The notes: generated by a model not told the origin, from the sequence alone. Shown: positions 1 through 6,650, counted from the stretch's first letter. The stretch is 12,409 nucleotides of DNA from Comamonadaceae bacterium CG_4_10_14_3_um_filter_60_75 (GCA_002784245.1 PFKL01000219.1:1-12409); one strand, 5' to 3'. Numbers and translations are program-made.

Positions 1-325
1 TTTGCTGATCGACAACCAGCGCGGCGCTGGACTTCAACTGAAGCTCGTCGGCCGTGGCGTGCAGCCCGGCCGCTTCCCCATAAGACGGCCGGTGTTTCAC
101 CACCGCCAAACGCCGGACTTTGCTGCGCTGCTTTGCCTTGGCGACCCGGGAAATTTTACCCGCGCTGGCTTTTTTGTGATACACCTTGCTGACACGCTGT
201 TTGCTTGCACTACCCGCCGCCTGGGCACCCGCCAATGGCACCAGGCAAAGTCCCGCCGCCAGACTCAATAAACAAATCCAGCCCGAGATAGTTTTTTGCA
301 GTGAAACCTGAAATAACAGCCGCAT
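1..325 (-). CDS. pbpG: Peptidase S11 / D-alanyl-D-alanine endopeptidase (PBP7-like), N-terminal part
   Basis: Partial gene running off the left edge; 108 codons are visible, read by reverse-complementing the window. The start ATG at 325-323 has a GGAG eight bases upstream. The N-terminus is a signal peptide: polar start, hydrophobic run at about residues 14-34, and LAGAQA as a likely cleavage site near residue 36. A Lys/Arg-rich linker follows (about residues 41-80), then LQLKSSAALVVDQQ at the edge, which matches the start of the S11 penicillin-binding-protein fold, where family members continue toward the catalytic SxxK. The active site lies outside the window, so the enzymatic call is inferred from this short match. 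Family members are periplasmic and cut or trim peptidoglycan cross-links. The gene follows leuA on the same strand but is separated by 113 bases with its own possible promoter. It could instead be a DacA/DacC-type carboxypeptidase. Confidence 0.7.
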   Translation of the reverse strand, partial: MRLLFQVSLQKTISGWICLLSLAAGLCLVPLAGAQAAGSASKQRVSKVYHKKASAGKISRVAKAKQRSKVRRLAVVKHRPSYGEAAGLHATADELQLKSSAALVVDQQ

Positions 326-333
326 GATTCAAG

Positions 334-363
334 CTCCAGTCAAAGCAATCGCGAAGACTGGAG
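334..363 (-). promoter_or_regulatory. Perfect 8-bp inverted repeat covering the pbpG ribosome binding site
   Basis: On the minus strand CTCCAGTC (363-356) and GACTGGAG (341-334) are exact inverted copies with a 14-base spacer. The second arm contains the GGAG Shine-Dalgarno of the pbpG-like gene. In RNA the hairpin would hide the ribosome binding site; in DNA the same palindrome could be a repressor operator just downstream of the possible promoter. The sequence cannot decide between these. Confidence 0.5.
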
Positions 364-392
364 TTTATACGCGAAATTTCTCATTGCAACAA
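364..392 (-). promoter_or_regulatory. Possible sigma-70 promoter of the pbpG-like gene
   Basis: On the minus strand TTGTTG (392-387) and TATAAA (369-364) are separated by 17 bases. The -10 matches the consensus at 5 of 6 positions, the -35 only at 3. Transcription would start at or just inside the inverted repeat. Pattern match only. Confidence 0.35.
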
Positions 393-421
393 CAACTTGC
401 AACACTTTCTTCAACCAAAGT

Positions 422-448
422 AAAAAGATGCAAGCAATTTACCCTTGC
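422..448 (-). terminator. Weak intrinsic terminator at the leuA stop codon
   Basis: On the minus strand GCAAG (448-444) and CTTGC (434-430) can form a 5-bp stem whose 9-base loop contains the leuA TAA. It is followed by ATC and a run of five T (426-422). The stem is short, so termination would be partial at best. Confidence 0.35.
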
Positions 449-1977
449 GCCGCTACCCGATCGACCTGGCTGTTGAGCTTGTTCAGAGCGCTAATGTAGG
501 CTTTGGCTGATGCCACAACGATATCCGGATCAGCACCCACGCCGTTGACCACCCGCCCACTGTTTTGCAGTCGTACGGTCACTTCACCCTGACTTTCGGT
601 CGACCCGCTGATGGCGTTGACCGAATACAGCACCATTTCCGAGCCGCTATTGACCTTGGATTCGATCGCTTTCAGCGACGCGTCCACCGGTCCGTTGCCA
701 TTGGCCTGGCCGGTAACTTCTTTGCCGTCCACCGTGATGACCACGGTGGCGTGCGGCAACTCGCCGGTCTCGCTGTGCTGGGACAGTGACACATAGCCGA
801 AGCGGTCGCTGTTGTGCAATACGCTTTCTTCGCTGACCAGGGCCAAAATATCTTCGTCAAAGATTTCGCTCTTGCGATCGGCCAGGTCCTTGAACTTGGC
901 AAATGCCAGATTGATATCAGCCTCGCTGTCCATCTGCACACCAAGTTCCTGCAGGCGCTGCTTGAAAGCATTGCGGCCACTGAGTTTGCCCAGAATCATC
1001 TTGTTGGCGGTCCAGCCCACGTCTTCCGCACGCATGATCTCGTAAGTATCACGCGCCTTCATGATGCCGTCCTGATGAATCCCTGCGGTGTGCGCAAATG
1101 CGTTGGCACCGACAATGGCCTTGTTGGGCTGCACAACAAAGCCCGTGGTCTGGCTAACCATGCGGCTGGCAGCCAGAATTTGCGTCGCATCCACCCCCAC
1201 ATCGAGGTCAAAATAGTCGCGCCGGGTGCGAATCGCCATCACCACTTCTTCCAGGCTGCAATTGCCGGCACGCTCGCCCAGGCCGTTGATGGTGCATTCC
1301 ACCTGACGAGCGCCACCAATCTTGACGCCGGCCAACGAGTTGGCCACCGCCATACCCAGATCGTTATGGCAATGCACCGACCAGATCGCCTTGTCCGAGT
1401 TGGGCACCCGCTGACGCAGCGTTCGGATGAAATTGCCGTACAGCTCGGGAATCGCGTAGCCCACAGTGTCGGGCACATTGATGGTGGTTGCGCCTTCGTT
1501 GATCGCCGCTTCGATCACCCGGCATAAAAAGTCTTCTTCGCTTCGGTAGGCATCCTCGGCGCTGAACTCAACATCGGCGACACGGTTGCGGGCAAAGCGC
1601 ACTGCCAGCTTGGCCTGCTCGAGCACCTGCTCGGGCGTCATGCGCAACTTCTTCTCCATGTGTACGGGCGACGTCGCGATGAAAGTATGGATACGTGCGC
1701 GGTTGGCCTTTTGCAACGCATCGGCCGCCAGCGTGATGTCACGGTCATTGGCGCGCGACAGCGAGCACACGGTCGAGTCCTTGATGTGTTCGGCAATGGC
1801 TTTGATGCACTCGAAGTCGCCGTTGGAACTGGCAGCAAAGCCGGCTTCGATCACATCGACTTTCAGGCGTTCAAGTTGCCGGGCTATGCGCAGTTTTTCG
1901 TCGCGCGTCATCGAAGCTCCGGGGGACTGCTCGCCGTCACGCAAAGTCGTGTCAAAAATTACCAATTTGTCGGTCAT
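439..1977 (-). CDS. leuA: 2-isopropylmalate synthase
   Basis: Catalyses the first committed step of leucine synthesis: acetyl-CoA plus 2-ketoisovalerate to 2-isopropylmalate, in the cytosol. The protein is 512 residues, close to the E. coli enzyme. The N-terminal TIM barrel of the HMGL-like family starts with FDTTLRDGEQSPGAS (residues 8-22), and the metal-site HCHND lies at 202-206. NGLGERAGNCSLEE (231-244) and SGIHQDG are further signatures. The C-terminal LeuA regulatory domain (about 365-507), the leucine feedback site in the family, carries ANGNGPVDA and GVGADPDIVVASAKA. The start at 1977 is chosen because AGGAG lies seven bases upstream and the protein then begins MTDKLVIFDTTLRDG as in homologues; a longer in-frame start at 2055 would lie inside the attenuator terminator. 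It follows pssA on the same strand, with a leucine attenuator in the 188-base gap. Confidence 0.98.
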   Translation of the reverse strand: MTDKLVIFDTTLRDGEQSPGASMTRDEKLRIARQLERLKVDVIEAGFAASSNGDFECIKAIAEHIKDSTVCSLSRANDRDITLAADALQKANRARIHTFIATSPVHMEKKLRMTPEQVLEQAKLAVRFARNRVADVEFSAEDAYRSEEDFLCRVIEAAINEGATTINVPDTVGYAIPELYGNFIRTLRQRVPNSDKAIWSVHCHNDLGMAVANSLAGVKIGGARQVECTINGLGERAGNCSLEEVVMAIRTRRDYFDLDVGVDATQILAASRMVSQTTGFVVQPNKAIVGANAFAHTAGIHQDGIMKARDTYEIMRAEDVGWTANKMILGKLSGRNAFKQRLQELGVQMDSEADINLAFAKFKDLADRKSEIFDEDILALVSEESVLHNSDRFGYVSLSQHSETGELPHATVVITVDGKEVTGQANGNGPVDASLKAIESKVNSGSEMVLYSVNAISGSTESQGEVTVRLQNSGRVVNGVGADPDIVVASAKAYISALNKLNSQVDRVAAQG

Positions 1978-1984
1978 ATCACTT

Positions 1985-1989
1985 CTCCT
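1985..1989 (-). promoter_or_regulatory. leuA ribosome binding site
   Basis: AGGAG on the minus strand, seven bases before the ATG at 1977. It fixes the start of leuA and excludes the longer in-frame ATG at 2055. Confidence 0.85.
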
Positions 1990-2031
1990 GGGTTCACAAA
2001 ACAAGGTATCGATTCGTCTGTCGAAGGCAAC

Positions 2032-2065
2032 AAAAAAGCCCGCTGCGTTCGGCATACGGGCTTTT
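2032..2065 (-). terminator. Intrinsic terminator of the leuA attenuator
   Basis: On the minus strand AAAAGCCCG (2065-2057) pairs exactly with CGGGCTTTT (2042-2034) around a 14-base loop; two more T follow (six T in all, 2037-2032). It lies between the leader peptide stop and leuA, the expected position for an attenuator terminator. The left arm GCCCGUA (2061-2055) can pair instead with UGCGGGU (2103-2097, seven pairs including two G-U), which would be the antiterminator. Confidence 0.85.
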
Positions 2066-2085
2066 GGGGTTGATGCAATCAGACG

Positions 2086-2139
2086 CTAACAACGCCACCC
2101 GCAGGGTGTCTGTAGTAGGGTTAGCAACAGTTTTTGCAT
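2086..2139 (-). CDS. leuL: Leucine leader peptide of the leuA attenuator (17 aa)
   Basis: A small ORF, ATG at 2139 to TAG at 2088-2086, encodes MQKLLLTLLQTPCGWRC. Five of the six codons 4-9 are leucine (CTG TTG CTA ACC CTA CTA), and three of those are CTA, a codon rarely used by the GC-rich neighbouring genes. This is the expected layout of a ribosome-stalling leader like enterobacterial leuL. GCUAAC (2125-2120, over Leu codons) can pair with GUUAGC (2090-2085, over the stop codon). A ribosome ending at the stop codon would cover UGCGGGU (2103-2097) and let the terminator form; one stalled on the CTA codons would leave much of it free to act as antiterminator. No good Shine-Dalgarno precedes the ATG (only GGG a few bases away). 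Function is inferred from architecture. Confidence 0.8.
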   Translation of the reverse strand: MQKLLLTLLQTPCGWRC

Positions 2140-2147
2140 GCACCCAA

Positions 2148-2177
2148 TGTATCACAGCTTGGGTATCACTTGTGCAA
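2148..2177 (-). promoter_or_regulatory. Possible weak promoter for the leuA leader transcript
   Basis: On the minus strand TTGCAC (2177-2172) is followed after 18 bases by GATACA (2153-2148), itself preceded by TGT as in an extended -10. Both hexamers match consensus poorly (3 of 6 each). If used, transcription would start within a few bases of the leader ATG, giving a nearly leaderless peptide. Read-through from pssA is the alternative. Confidence 0.2.
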
Positions 2178-2978
2178 GCCGCGTTCTTCCGGCTCTTCGG
2201 TCGAGGTGCTGATGACACTGGTCGGGATGCCTTTGGTTTTGCGCCAGAAATAGATCCAATACCCGCTCAAACCGTAGATGACAAAAATACCGAACATCAC
2301 GATCGGCGGGTCAATGTTGATCACCGCGATGCCGATGGCAATCAACACAATAACAACAAACGGCACGCTGCGCTTCATGTGAACGTCTTTGAAACTATAG
2401 AAAGGCACATTGGTCACCATCGTCAACCCGGCGAACAGGCACATCACAAACATGGGCCAGGCCATGCTGGTGCCAACGATGCCCAAGTCGGTGGCGACCC
2501 AGACAAATCCAGCCACCAACGCCGCCGCAGCCGGCGACGGCAGGCCCTGGAAATAGCGTTTGTCCACCACTGCCGTATTGACGTTAAACCGAGCCAGGCG
2601 CAGCGCGGCACAGGCACAGTAGACAAACGCTGCGATCCAGCCCCAGCGTCCAAGCCCCTTGAGTGCCCAGACATAGCCGATCAGCGCAGGTGCGGCACCA
2701 AAAGACACCATGTCGGACAGCGAATCCATCTGCTCACCAAAAGCGCTCTGGGTATTGGTCATACGCGCGACGCGTCCGTCCAGGCTGTCGAGCACCATGG
2801 CGCAAAAAACGCCGACCGCCGCCAGGTCAAAGCGTCCATTAATGGCCATCACAATGGCATAGAAACCGCCAAACAGCGCTGCCAAAGTAAAGAGATTGGG
2901 CAGAACGTAGATACCCTTGCGCGGCTTTTTCGGTGCAGCGTCAAGCTCAGCCAGATCAGAGGGGGTGTTATCGTCCAT
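2166..2978 (-). CDS. pssA: CDP-diacylglycerol-serine O-phosphatidyltransferase (phosphatidylserine synthase)
   Basis: Integral membrane enzyme that joins CDP-diacylglycerol and L-serine to give phosphatidylserine, the precursor of phosphatidylethanolamine. The 270-residue protein carries the full CDP-alcohol phosphotransferase signature DGx2ARx8Gx3Dx3D: D67-G68, A71-R72, G81, D85, D89. Several hydrophobic segments follow the signature and one precedes it (about 28-47). The start at 2978 (MDDNTPSDL) has AAGG eight bases upstream; a longer in-frame ATG at 3038 would begin inside the terminator hairpin behind ilvC and is rejected. The gene lies between ilvC and leuA on the same strand, a placement I recall as common in Burkholderiales; the usual metabolic partner psd is not next to it. 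TATTAT at 3008-3003 could be a -10 for an own promoter just behind the ilvC terminator, but I see no matching -35. Confidence 0.95.
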   Translation of the reverse strand: MDDNTPSDLAELDAAPKKPRKGIYVLPNLFTLAALFGGFYAIVMAINGRFDLAAVGVFCAMVLDSLDGRVARMTNTQSAFGEQMDSLSDMVSFGAAPALIGYVWALKGLGRWGWIAAFVYCACAALRLARFNVNTAVVDKRYFQGLPSPAAAALVAGFVWVATDLGIVGTSMAWPMFVMCLFAGLTMVTNVPFYSFKDVHMKRSVPFVVIVLIAIGIAVINIDPPIVMFGIFVIYGLSGYWIYFWRKTKGIPTSVISTSTEEPEERGLHK

Positions 2979-3002
2979 GCAAACTGCCTTGTGTATCGCT
3001 TC

Positions 3003-3034
3003 ATAATAACAAAAGGCCACCGAAGTGGCCTTTT
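3003..3034 (-). terminator. Strong hairpin terminator behind ilvC
   Basis: On the minus strand AAAAGGCCAC (3034-3025) and GTGGCCTTTT (3020-3011) form a perfect 10-bp stem closed by a TTCG tetraloop, followed by GTTATTAT. It lies 20 bases after the ilvC stop and 33 bases before pssA. The symmetric A and T tails mean it could act in both directions, but no plus-strand gene ends here. Confidence 0.85.
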
Positions 3035-3053
3035 GCAAGAATCGTCAGCAAAC

Positions 3054-4070
3054 TTAGTTGCGGGTTTGATCAACCAGCTTGTTCTTGGCAATCCAGGGCA
3101 TCATCGCCCGCAACTTGGCGCCGACAATTTCGATCTGGTGGTCGGCGGTGTTGCGACGACGCGCGGTCATGCTGGGGTAGTTGGTACGACCTTCCAGGAT
3201 GAAGTTACGTGCGTAATCACCGTTCTGAATGTTCTTGAGTGCCTCGCGCATGGCTGCACGCGACGTCTCGTTGATGACGCGCGGGCCGGTCACATACTCG
3301 CCAAACTCGGCGTTGTTGGAGATCGAGTAGTTCATGTTGGCGATGCCGCCTTCATAGATCAGGTCGACGATCAGTTTGAGCTCATGCAGGCACTCAAAGT
3401 AAGCCATTTCAGGGGCATAACCGGCTTCCACCAGCGTTTCAAAACCCATTTTGACCAACTCGACAGCACCACCGCACAACACAGCCTGTTCGCCAAACAA
3501 GTCGGTTTCGGTTTCTTCCTTGAAGCTGGTTTCAATGATGCCAGCTTTGCCGCCACCGTTGGCCATGGCGTAAGACAGCGCCAGATCACGCGCCTTGCCG
3601 CTCTTGTCCTGATGGATGGCGATCAACTGCGGCACACCACCGCCTTGCACATAGGTGCTACGCACGGTGTGGCCGGGCGCCTTGGGCGCAACCATCCAGA
3701 CGTCGAGGTCAGCACGCGGGATCACCTGGTTGTAGTGCACGTTGAAGCCGTGAGCAAACACCAAGGAACCACCCTGCTTGATGTTGGCTGCGATGTTGTT
3801 GGTGTACACGTCGGCAATCTGCTCGTCCGGCAGCAAAATCATGACGACGTCGGCAATCTTGACGGCGTCATTGACTTCCATCACATTAAGACCCGCTTTG
3901 CCGACCTTGTCCCAGGACGCACCACCTTTGCGCAAACCCACGACCACCTTGACTCCGCTGTCGTTGAGATTTTGCGCGTGGGCATGACCCTGACTGCCAT
4001 AGCCAATGATGGCCACGGTTTTGCCTTTGATCAGGCTCAGATCACAATCTTTGTCGTAATAAACTTTCAT
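3054..4070 (-). CDS. ilvC: Ketol-acid reductoisomerase (NADP+), class I
   Basis: Converts 2-acetolactate and 2-aceto-2-hydroxybutyrate to the dihydroxy acids of the valine and isoleucine pathways, using NADPH and Mg2+. The protein is 338 residues, the usual class I length. The N-terminal Rossmann domain has GYGSQGHAHAQNL (residues 23-35), and LRKGGAS (46-52) fits an NADPH-preferring loop. H107 in FAHGF, D190 and E194 in ETDLFGEQ, E226, E230 and S251 match the catalytic and metal ligands of the family. GGAG lies six bases upstream of the ATG. It follows ilvH after 106 bases filled with two palindromic repeats and is followed by a strong terminator, so the ilv transcript probably mostly ends here. 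Confidence 0.98.
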   Translation of the reverse strand: MKVYYDKDCDLSLIKGKTVAIIGYGSQGHAHAQNLNDSGVKVVVGLRKGGASWDKVGKAGLNVMEVNDAVKIADVVMILLPDEQIADVYTNNIAANIKQGGSLVFAHGFNVHYNQVIPRADLDVWMVAPKAPGHTVRSTYVQGGGVPQLIAIHQDKSGKARDLALSYAMANGGGKAGIIETSFKEETETDLFGEQAVLCGGAVELVKMGFETLVEAGYAPEMAYFECLHELKLIVDLIYEGGIANMNYSISNNAEFGEYVTGPRVINETSRAAMREALKNIQNGDYARNFILEGRTNYPSMTARRRNTADHQIEIVGAKLRAMMPWIAKNKLVDQTRN

Positions 4071-4097
4071 CGCTCTCTCCGTTGTAAAAAACTAATA

Positions 4098-4177
4098 ACT
4101 TGCGGGACAGACCGTTAGCTCTGTCCCCAACTGACCAAGACTTGCGGGACAGACCTTCAGCTCTGTCCCCAACTGAC
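4098..4177. repeat. Two tandem palindromic repeats between ilvH and ilvC
   Basis: Two 38-base units, 4098-4135 and 4140-4177, begin 42 bases apart and differ at only two positions, both in the loop (GTTA versus TTCA). Each unit holds an 8-bp perfect inverted repeat, GGGACAGA and TCTGTCCC, around an 8-base loop. The second unit touches the ilvH stop codon (4179-4177). I recall similar GGGGACAGAGCT palindromes scattered between genes in Comamonadaceae genomes, so this is probably a REP-like element. In RNA they would be two stable hairpins without a U-tract, more fitting for transcript processing or 3'-end protection than for termination. Confidence 0.8.
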
Positions 4178-4668
4178 TAGACACGCAAAATCCGCTCGCC
4201 CCGGCCAATCCCACTGGCACCGGTGCGCACGGTCTCCAAAATCGCGCCACTTTCAATGGCGCTCAAAAAAGCATCATTCTTGGACTGATCACCCGTCAGT
4301 TCAATGGTGTAGCTTTTTTCTGTCACATCGATGATGCGCCCGCGGAAAATGTCCGACATCCGCTTCATTTCTTCGCGTTCTTTGCCCACAGCGCGCACCT
4401 TGACCATCATCAGCTCACGTTCGGTGTAAGCACCTTCGGTCAGGTCCACCACCTTGACCACCTCGATCAAACGGTTGAGGTGCTTGGTAATCTGCTCGAT
4501 GACCTCGTCTGACCCGGCAGTCTGGATCGTCATGCGCGACAGACTGGGGTCTTCGGTGGGTGCCACTGTCAGTGACTCAATGTTGTAACCGCGGGCCGAA
4601 AACAGCCCGACCACACGCGACAGGGCGCCCGCTTCGTTTTCCAGTAAGACAGCAATAATGTGTTTCAT
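4177..4668 (-). CDS. ilvH: Acetolactate synthase small (regulatory) subunit
   Basis: Regulatory partner of IlvI; in the family it raises large-subunit activity and gives valine feedback control. The protein is 163 residues, the same as E. coli IlvH. The N-terminal ACT domain (about residues 3-77) reads LLENEAGALSRVVGLFSARG, with G14 and N29 in the places that bind valine in E. coli; the C-terminal domain includes IFRGRIIDVTEKSYTIELTG. The start at 4668 is supported by GAGGAG nine bases upstream; a longer in-frame start at 4728 has only non-conserved sequence. It lies 83 bases downstream of ilvI, and that gap contains a GC-rich CCCGC/GCGGG inverted repeat but no clear terminator. Confidence 0.97.
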   Translation of the reverse strand: MKHIIAVLLENEAGALSRVVGLFSARGYNIESLTVAPTEDPSLSRMTIQTAGSDEVIEQITKHLNRLIEVVKVVDLTEGAYTERELMMVKVRAVGKEREEMKRMSDIFRGRIIDVTEKSYTIELTGDQSKNDAFLSAIESGAILETVRTGASGIGRGERILRV

Positions 4669-4677
4669 AGTGTGTGA

Positions 4678-4683
4678 CTCCTC
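4678..4683 (-). promoter_or_regulatory. ilvH ribosome binding site
   Basis: GAGGAG on the minus strand nine bases before the ATG at 4668. It decides the ilvH start in favour of MKHIIAVLLENEAG. Confidence 0.8.
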
Positions 4684-4751
4684 TTTTCGCTGCCCTCCCC
4701 CGCTGGCGGTAACCCGCGGGCTTGGCAAACAATAGATTCATCCAGTTGGGG

Positions 4752-6563
4752 TTAAAGATCCTCGGAACTCAACAGCATTTCGGTGATGCCGCTGCCCGCG
4801 CGCACCATCGGAAAGACGTTTTCGGTGGGGTCGGTGCGGAAATCCATGAACACGGTACGGTCCTTGAGTTTGCGCGCCTCGCGCAACGCAGGCTCCACAT
4901 CCTGCGCCCGCTCGATCAACATGCCGACGTGACCATACGCCTCGGCCAGTTTGACAAAGTTGGGCAGCGCGTCCATGTAGCTGCTGCTGTAACGGCCCTC
5001 GTACTCCACCTCTTGCCACTGCCGCACCATGCCCAGGTAACGGTTGTTCAACGACACAATTTTGATCGGCGTGTTGTACTGCAGGCAGGTGGAAAGTTCC
5101 TGAATGCACATCTGCACCGAACCTTCACCGGTGATGCAAAAGACTTCACTCTCGGGCTTGGCCAGTTTGATGCCCATTGCATAGGGTATGCCCACACCCA
5201 TGGTACCCAAGCCGCCCGAATTGATCCAGCGCCGGGGCTCGTCAAAGCGGTAATACTGCGCCGCCCACATCTGGTGCTGACCGACGTCAGACGTGATGTA
5301 GACGTCGTCACTTTTGGTCATATTCCAAAGCGTTTCAACCACCGCTTGCGGCTTGATGACATCGTTGGTGCCGTGGTCGTATTTCAGACAATCGCGTTTG
5401 CGCCAGCCTTCAATCGTGTCCCACCACGCGGCCAGTGCACCGGCATCGGGCTTGACGGCGCTTTCTTTGATCATGGCGATCAGTTCGGTCAAGACGTCCT
5501 TGACGTCACCGACAATCGGAATATCAACGCGCACGCGTTTGGAAATGCTCGACGGGTCAATGTCGATATGGATGATCTTGCGTTCGTTCTGGGCAAAGTG
5601 CTTGGGGTTGCCAATCACGCGATCGTCAAAGCGGGCACCTACGGCGAGCAACACATCGCAGTTTTGCATGGTGTTGTTGGCTTCGAGCGTACCGTGCATG
5701 CCCAACATACCCAGGAACTTGCGGTCACTGGCCGGATACGCCCCCAGACCCATCAGCGTATGGGTCACCGGGTAACCCAGCAAATCCACCAACTGACGCA
5801 ACTCGTTGGACGCGTTGCTCAACAGCACACCGCCACCGGTATAAATGTAGGGGCGTTTGGCGGTCAACAGCAGTTGCAAGGCCTTGCGGATTTGTCCGCC
5901 GTGCCCCTTGCGTACCGGGTTGTAGGAGCGCATCTCAATCGATGCAGGATAGCCGTGAAACAGCACCTTCTTGAACGACACGTCTTTCGGAATATCAACT
6001 ACCACCGGGCCCGGGCGACCGCTGCGGGCGATGTGAAACGCCTTTTTCATCGTCTCAGCCAGATCGCGCGCGTCTTTGATCAAAAAATTGTGCTTGACCA
6101 CCGGCCGGGTAATACCCACCGTGTCACATTCCTGAAACGCGTCCATGCCGATGGCGGGCGTGGGCACCTGGCCGCTAATGATCACCATTGGAATACTGTC
6201 CATGTAGGCAGTAGCAATGCCAGTTACCGCGTTGGTCGCGCCGGGCCCAGAGGTCACCAAAGCAACCCCAACGTCTCCGGTGGCGCGCGCATAGCCATCG
6301 GCCGCGTGCACTGCAGCCTGCTCGTGACGTACCAGTATGTGTTGAATGGATTCTTGTTTGAACAGCGCGTCGTAAATGTGCAATACCGCTCCGCCAGGAT
6401 AGCCCCAGACAAATTTGACGTTTTCTGCCTGCAGCGCCTTGATCAGAACTTCAGCACCTCGAAGTTCAGTATCTGGCGCACTGGCCGCCGGTTTACTTTT
6501 GGTGGTGGAACGACTGGCGGCTGAGTTTGACACCGAAACGGCTTCGGCTTTTGATATTTCCAT
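4752..6563 (-). CDS. ilvI: Acetolactate synthase large (catalytic) subunit
   Basis: Thiamine-diphosphate and FAD enzyme that condenses two pyruvates to 2-acetolactate, or pyruvate with 2-ketobutyrate, the first common step of valine, leucine and isoleucine synthesis. The protein has 603 residues, with a roughly 33-residue Ser/Ala/Lys-rich N-terminal extension before the conserved core (LRGAEVLIKALQAENVKFVW). The catalytic Glu81 is in VRHEQAAVHAADGYARATG, the central domain spans about 230-370, and the ThDP site is GEGS (479-482) with NN at 506-507. GEGS replaces the usual GDGS, an Asp-to-Glu change at a Mg2+ ligand that I recall from other beta-proteobacterial enzymes. AAAGG precedes the ATG by about seven bases. 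First gene of the cluster; it could equally be named ilvB, and the adjacent ilvH favours the IlvIH type. Confidence 0.97.
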   Translation of the reverse strand: MEISKAEAVSVSNSAASRSTTKSKPAASAPDTELRGAEVLIKALQAENVKFVWGYPGGAVLHIYDALFKQESIQHILVRHEQAAVHAADGYARATGDVGVALVTSGPGATNAVTGIATAYMDSIPMVIISGQVPTPAIGMDAFQECDTVGITRPVVKHNFLIKDARDLAETMKKAFHIARSGRPGPVVVDIPKDVSFKKVLFHGYPASIEMRSYNPVRKGHGGQIRKALQLLLTAKRPYIYTGGGVLLSNASNELRQLVDLLGYPVTHTLMGLGAYPASDRKFLGMLGMHGTLEANNTMQNCDVLLAVGARFDDRVIGNPKHFAQNERKIIHIDIDPSSISKRVRVDIPIVGDVKDVLTELIAMIKESAVKPDAGALAAWWDTIEGWRKRDCLKYDHGTNDVIKPQAVVETLWNMTKSDDVYITSDVGQHQMWAAQYYRFDEPRRWINSGGLGTMGVGIPYAMGIKLAKPESEVFCITGEGSVQMCIQELSTCLQYNTPIKIVSLNNRYLGMVRQWQEVEYEGRYSSSYMDALPNFVKLAEAYGHVGMLIERAQDVEPALREARKLKDRTVFMDFRTDPTENVFPMVRAGSGITEMLLSSEDL

Positions 6564-6650
6564 GATGAACCTTTGTGAATTTCTCTGACGAAAAACCTTG
6601 GGTGCTTCTTTGCAAACACTTATGGCGTTACATCGAAACTTGAGGCCGAG

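Noticed and set aside
376..405. TTGCAA-gttgttg-TTGCAA hairpin upstream of the pbpG-like gene as a leuA terminator
   Set aside because: TTGCAA is itself palindromic, the stem is weak and AT-rich, and no U-tract follows. The element at 422-448 is a better, though still weak, candidate.
1978..2055. A 26-residue N-terminal extension of LeuA
   Set aside because: Its ATG lies inside the attenuator terminator, while the ATG at 1977 has AGGAG at seven bases and matches homologue N-termini.
2032..2065. Terminator acting on the plus strand
   Set aside because: No plus-strand gene ends here; the bases fit the minus-strand attenuator.
2979..3038. A 20-residue extension of PssA (MQKATSVAFCYYEAIHKAVC)
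   Set aside because: It would start inside the terminator hairpin behind ilvC and has no ribosome binding site.
2064..4118. A 684-codon open frame on the plus strand opposite pssA and ilvC
   Set aside because: It lies antisense to two clearly recognised genes, has a His/Gln/Arg-rich composition typical of reverse-frame shadows in GC-rich DNA, and matches no family I know.
4722..6524. A 600-codon open frame on the plus strand opposite ilvI
   Set aside because: Antisense shadow of a strongly conserved gene, with a composition unlike a real protein and no start signals.
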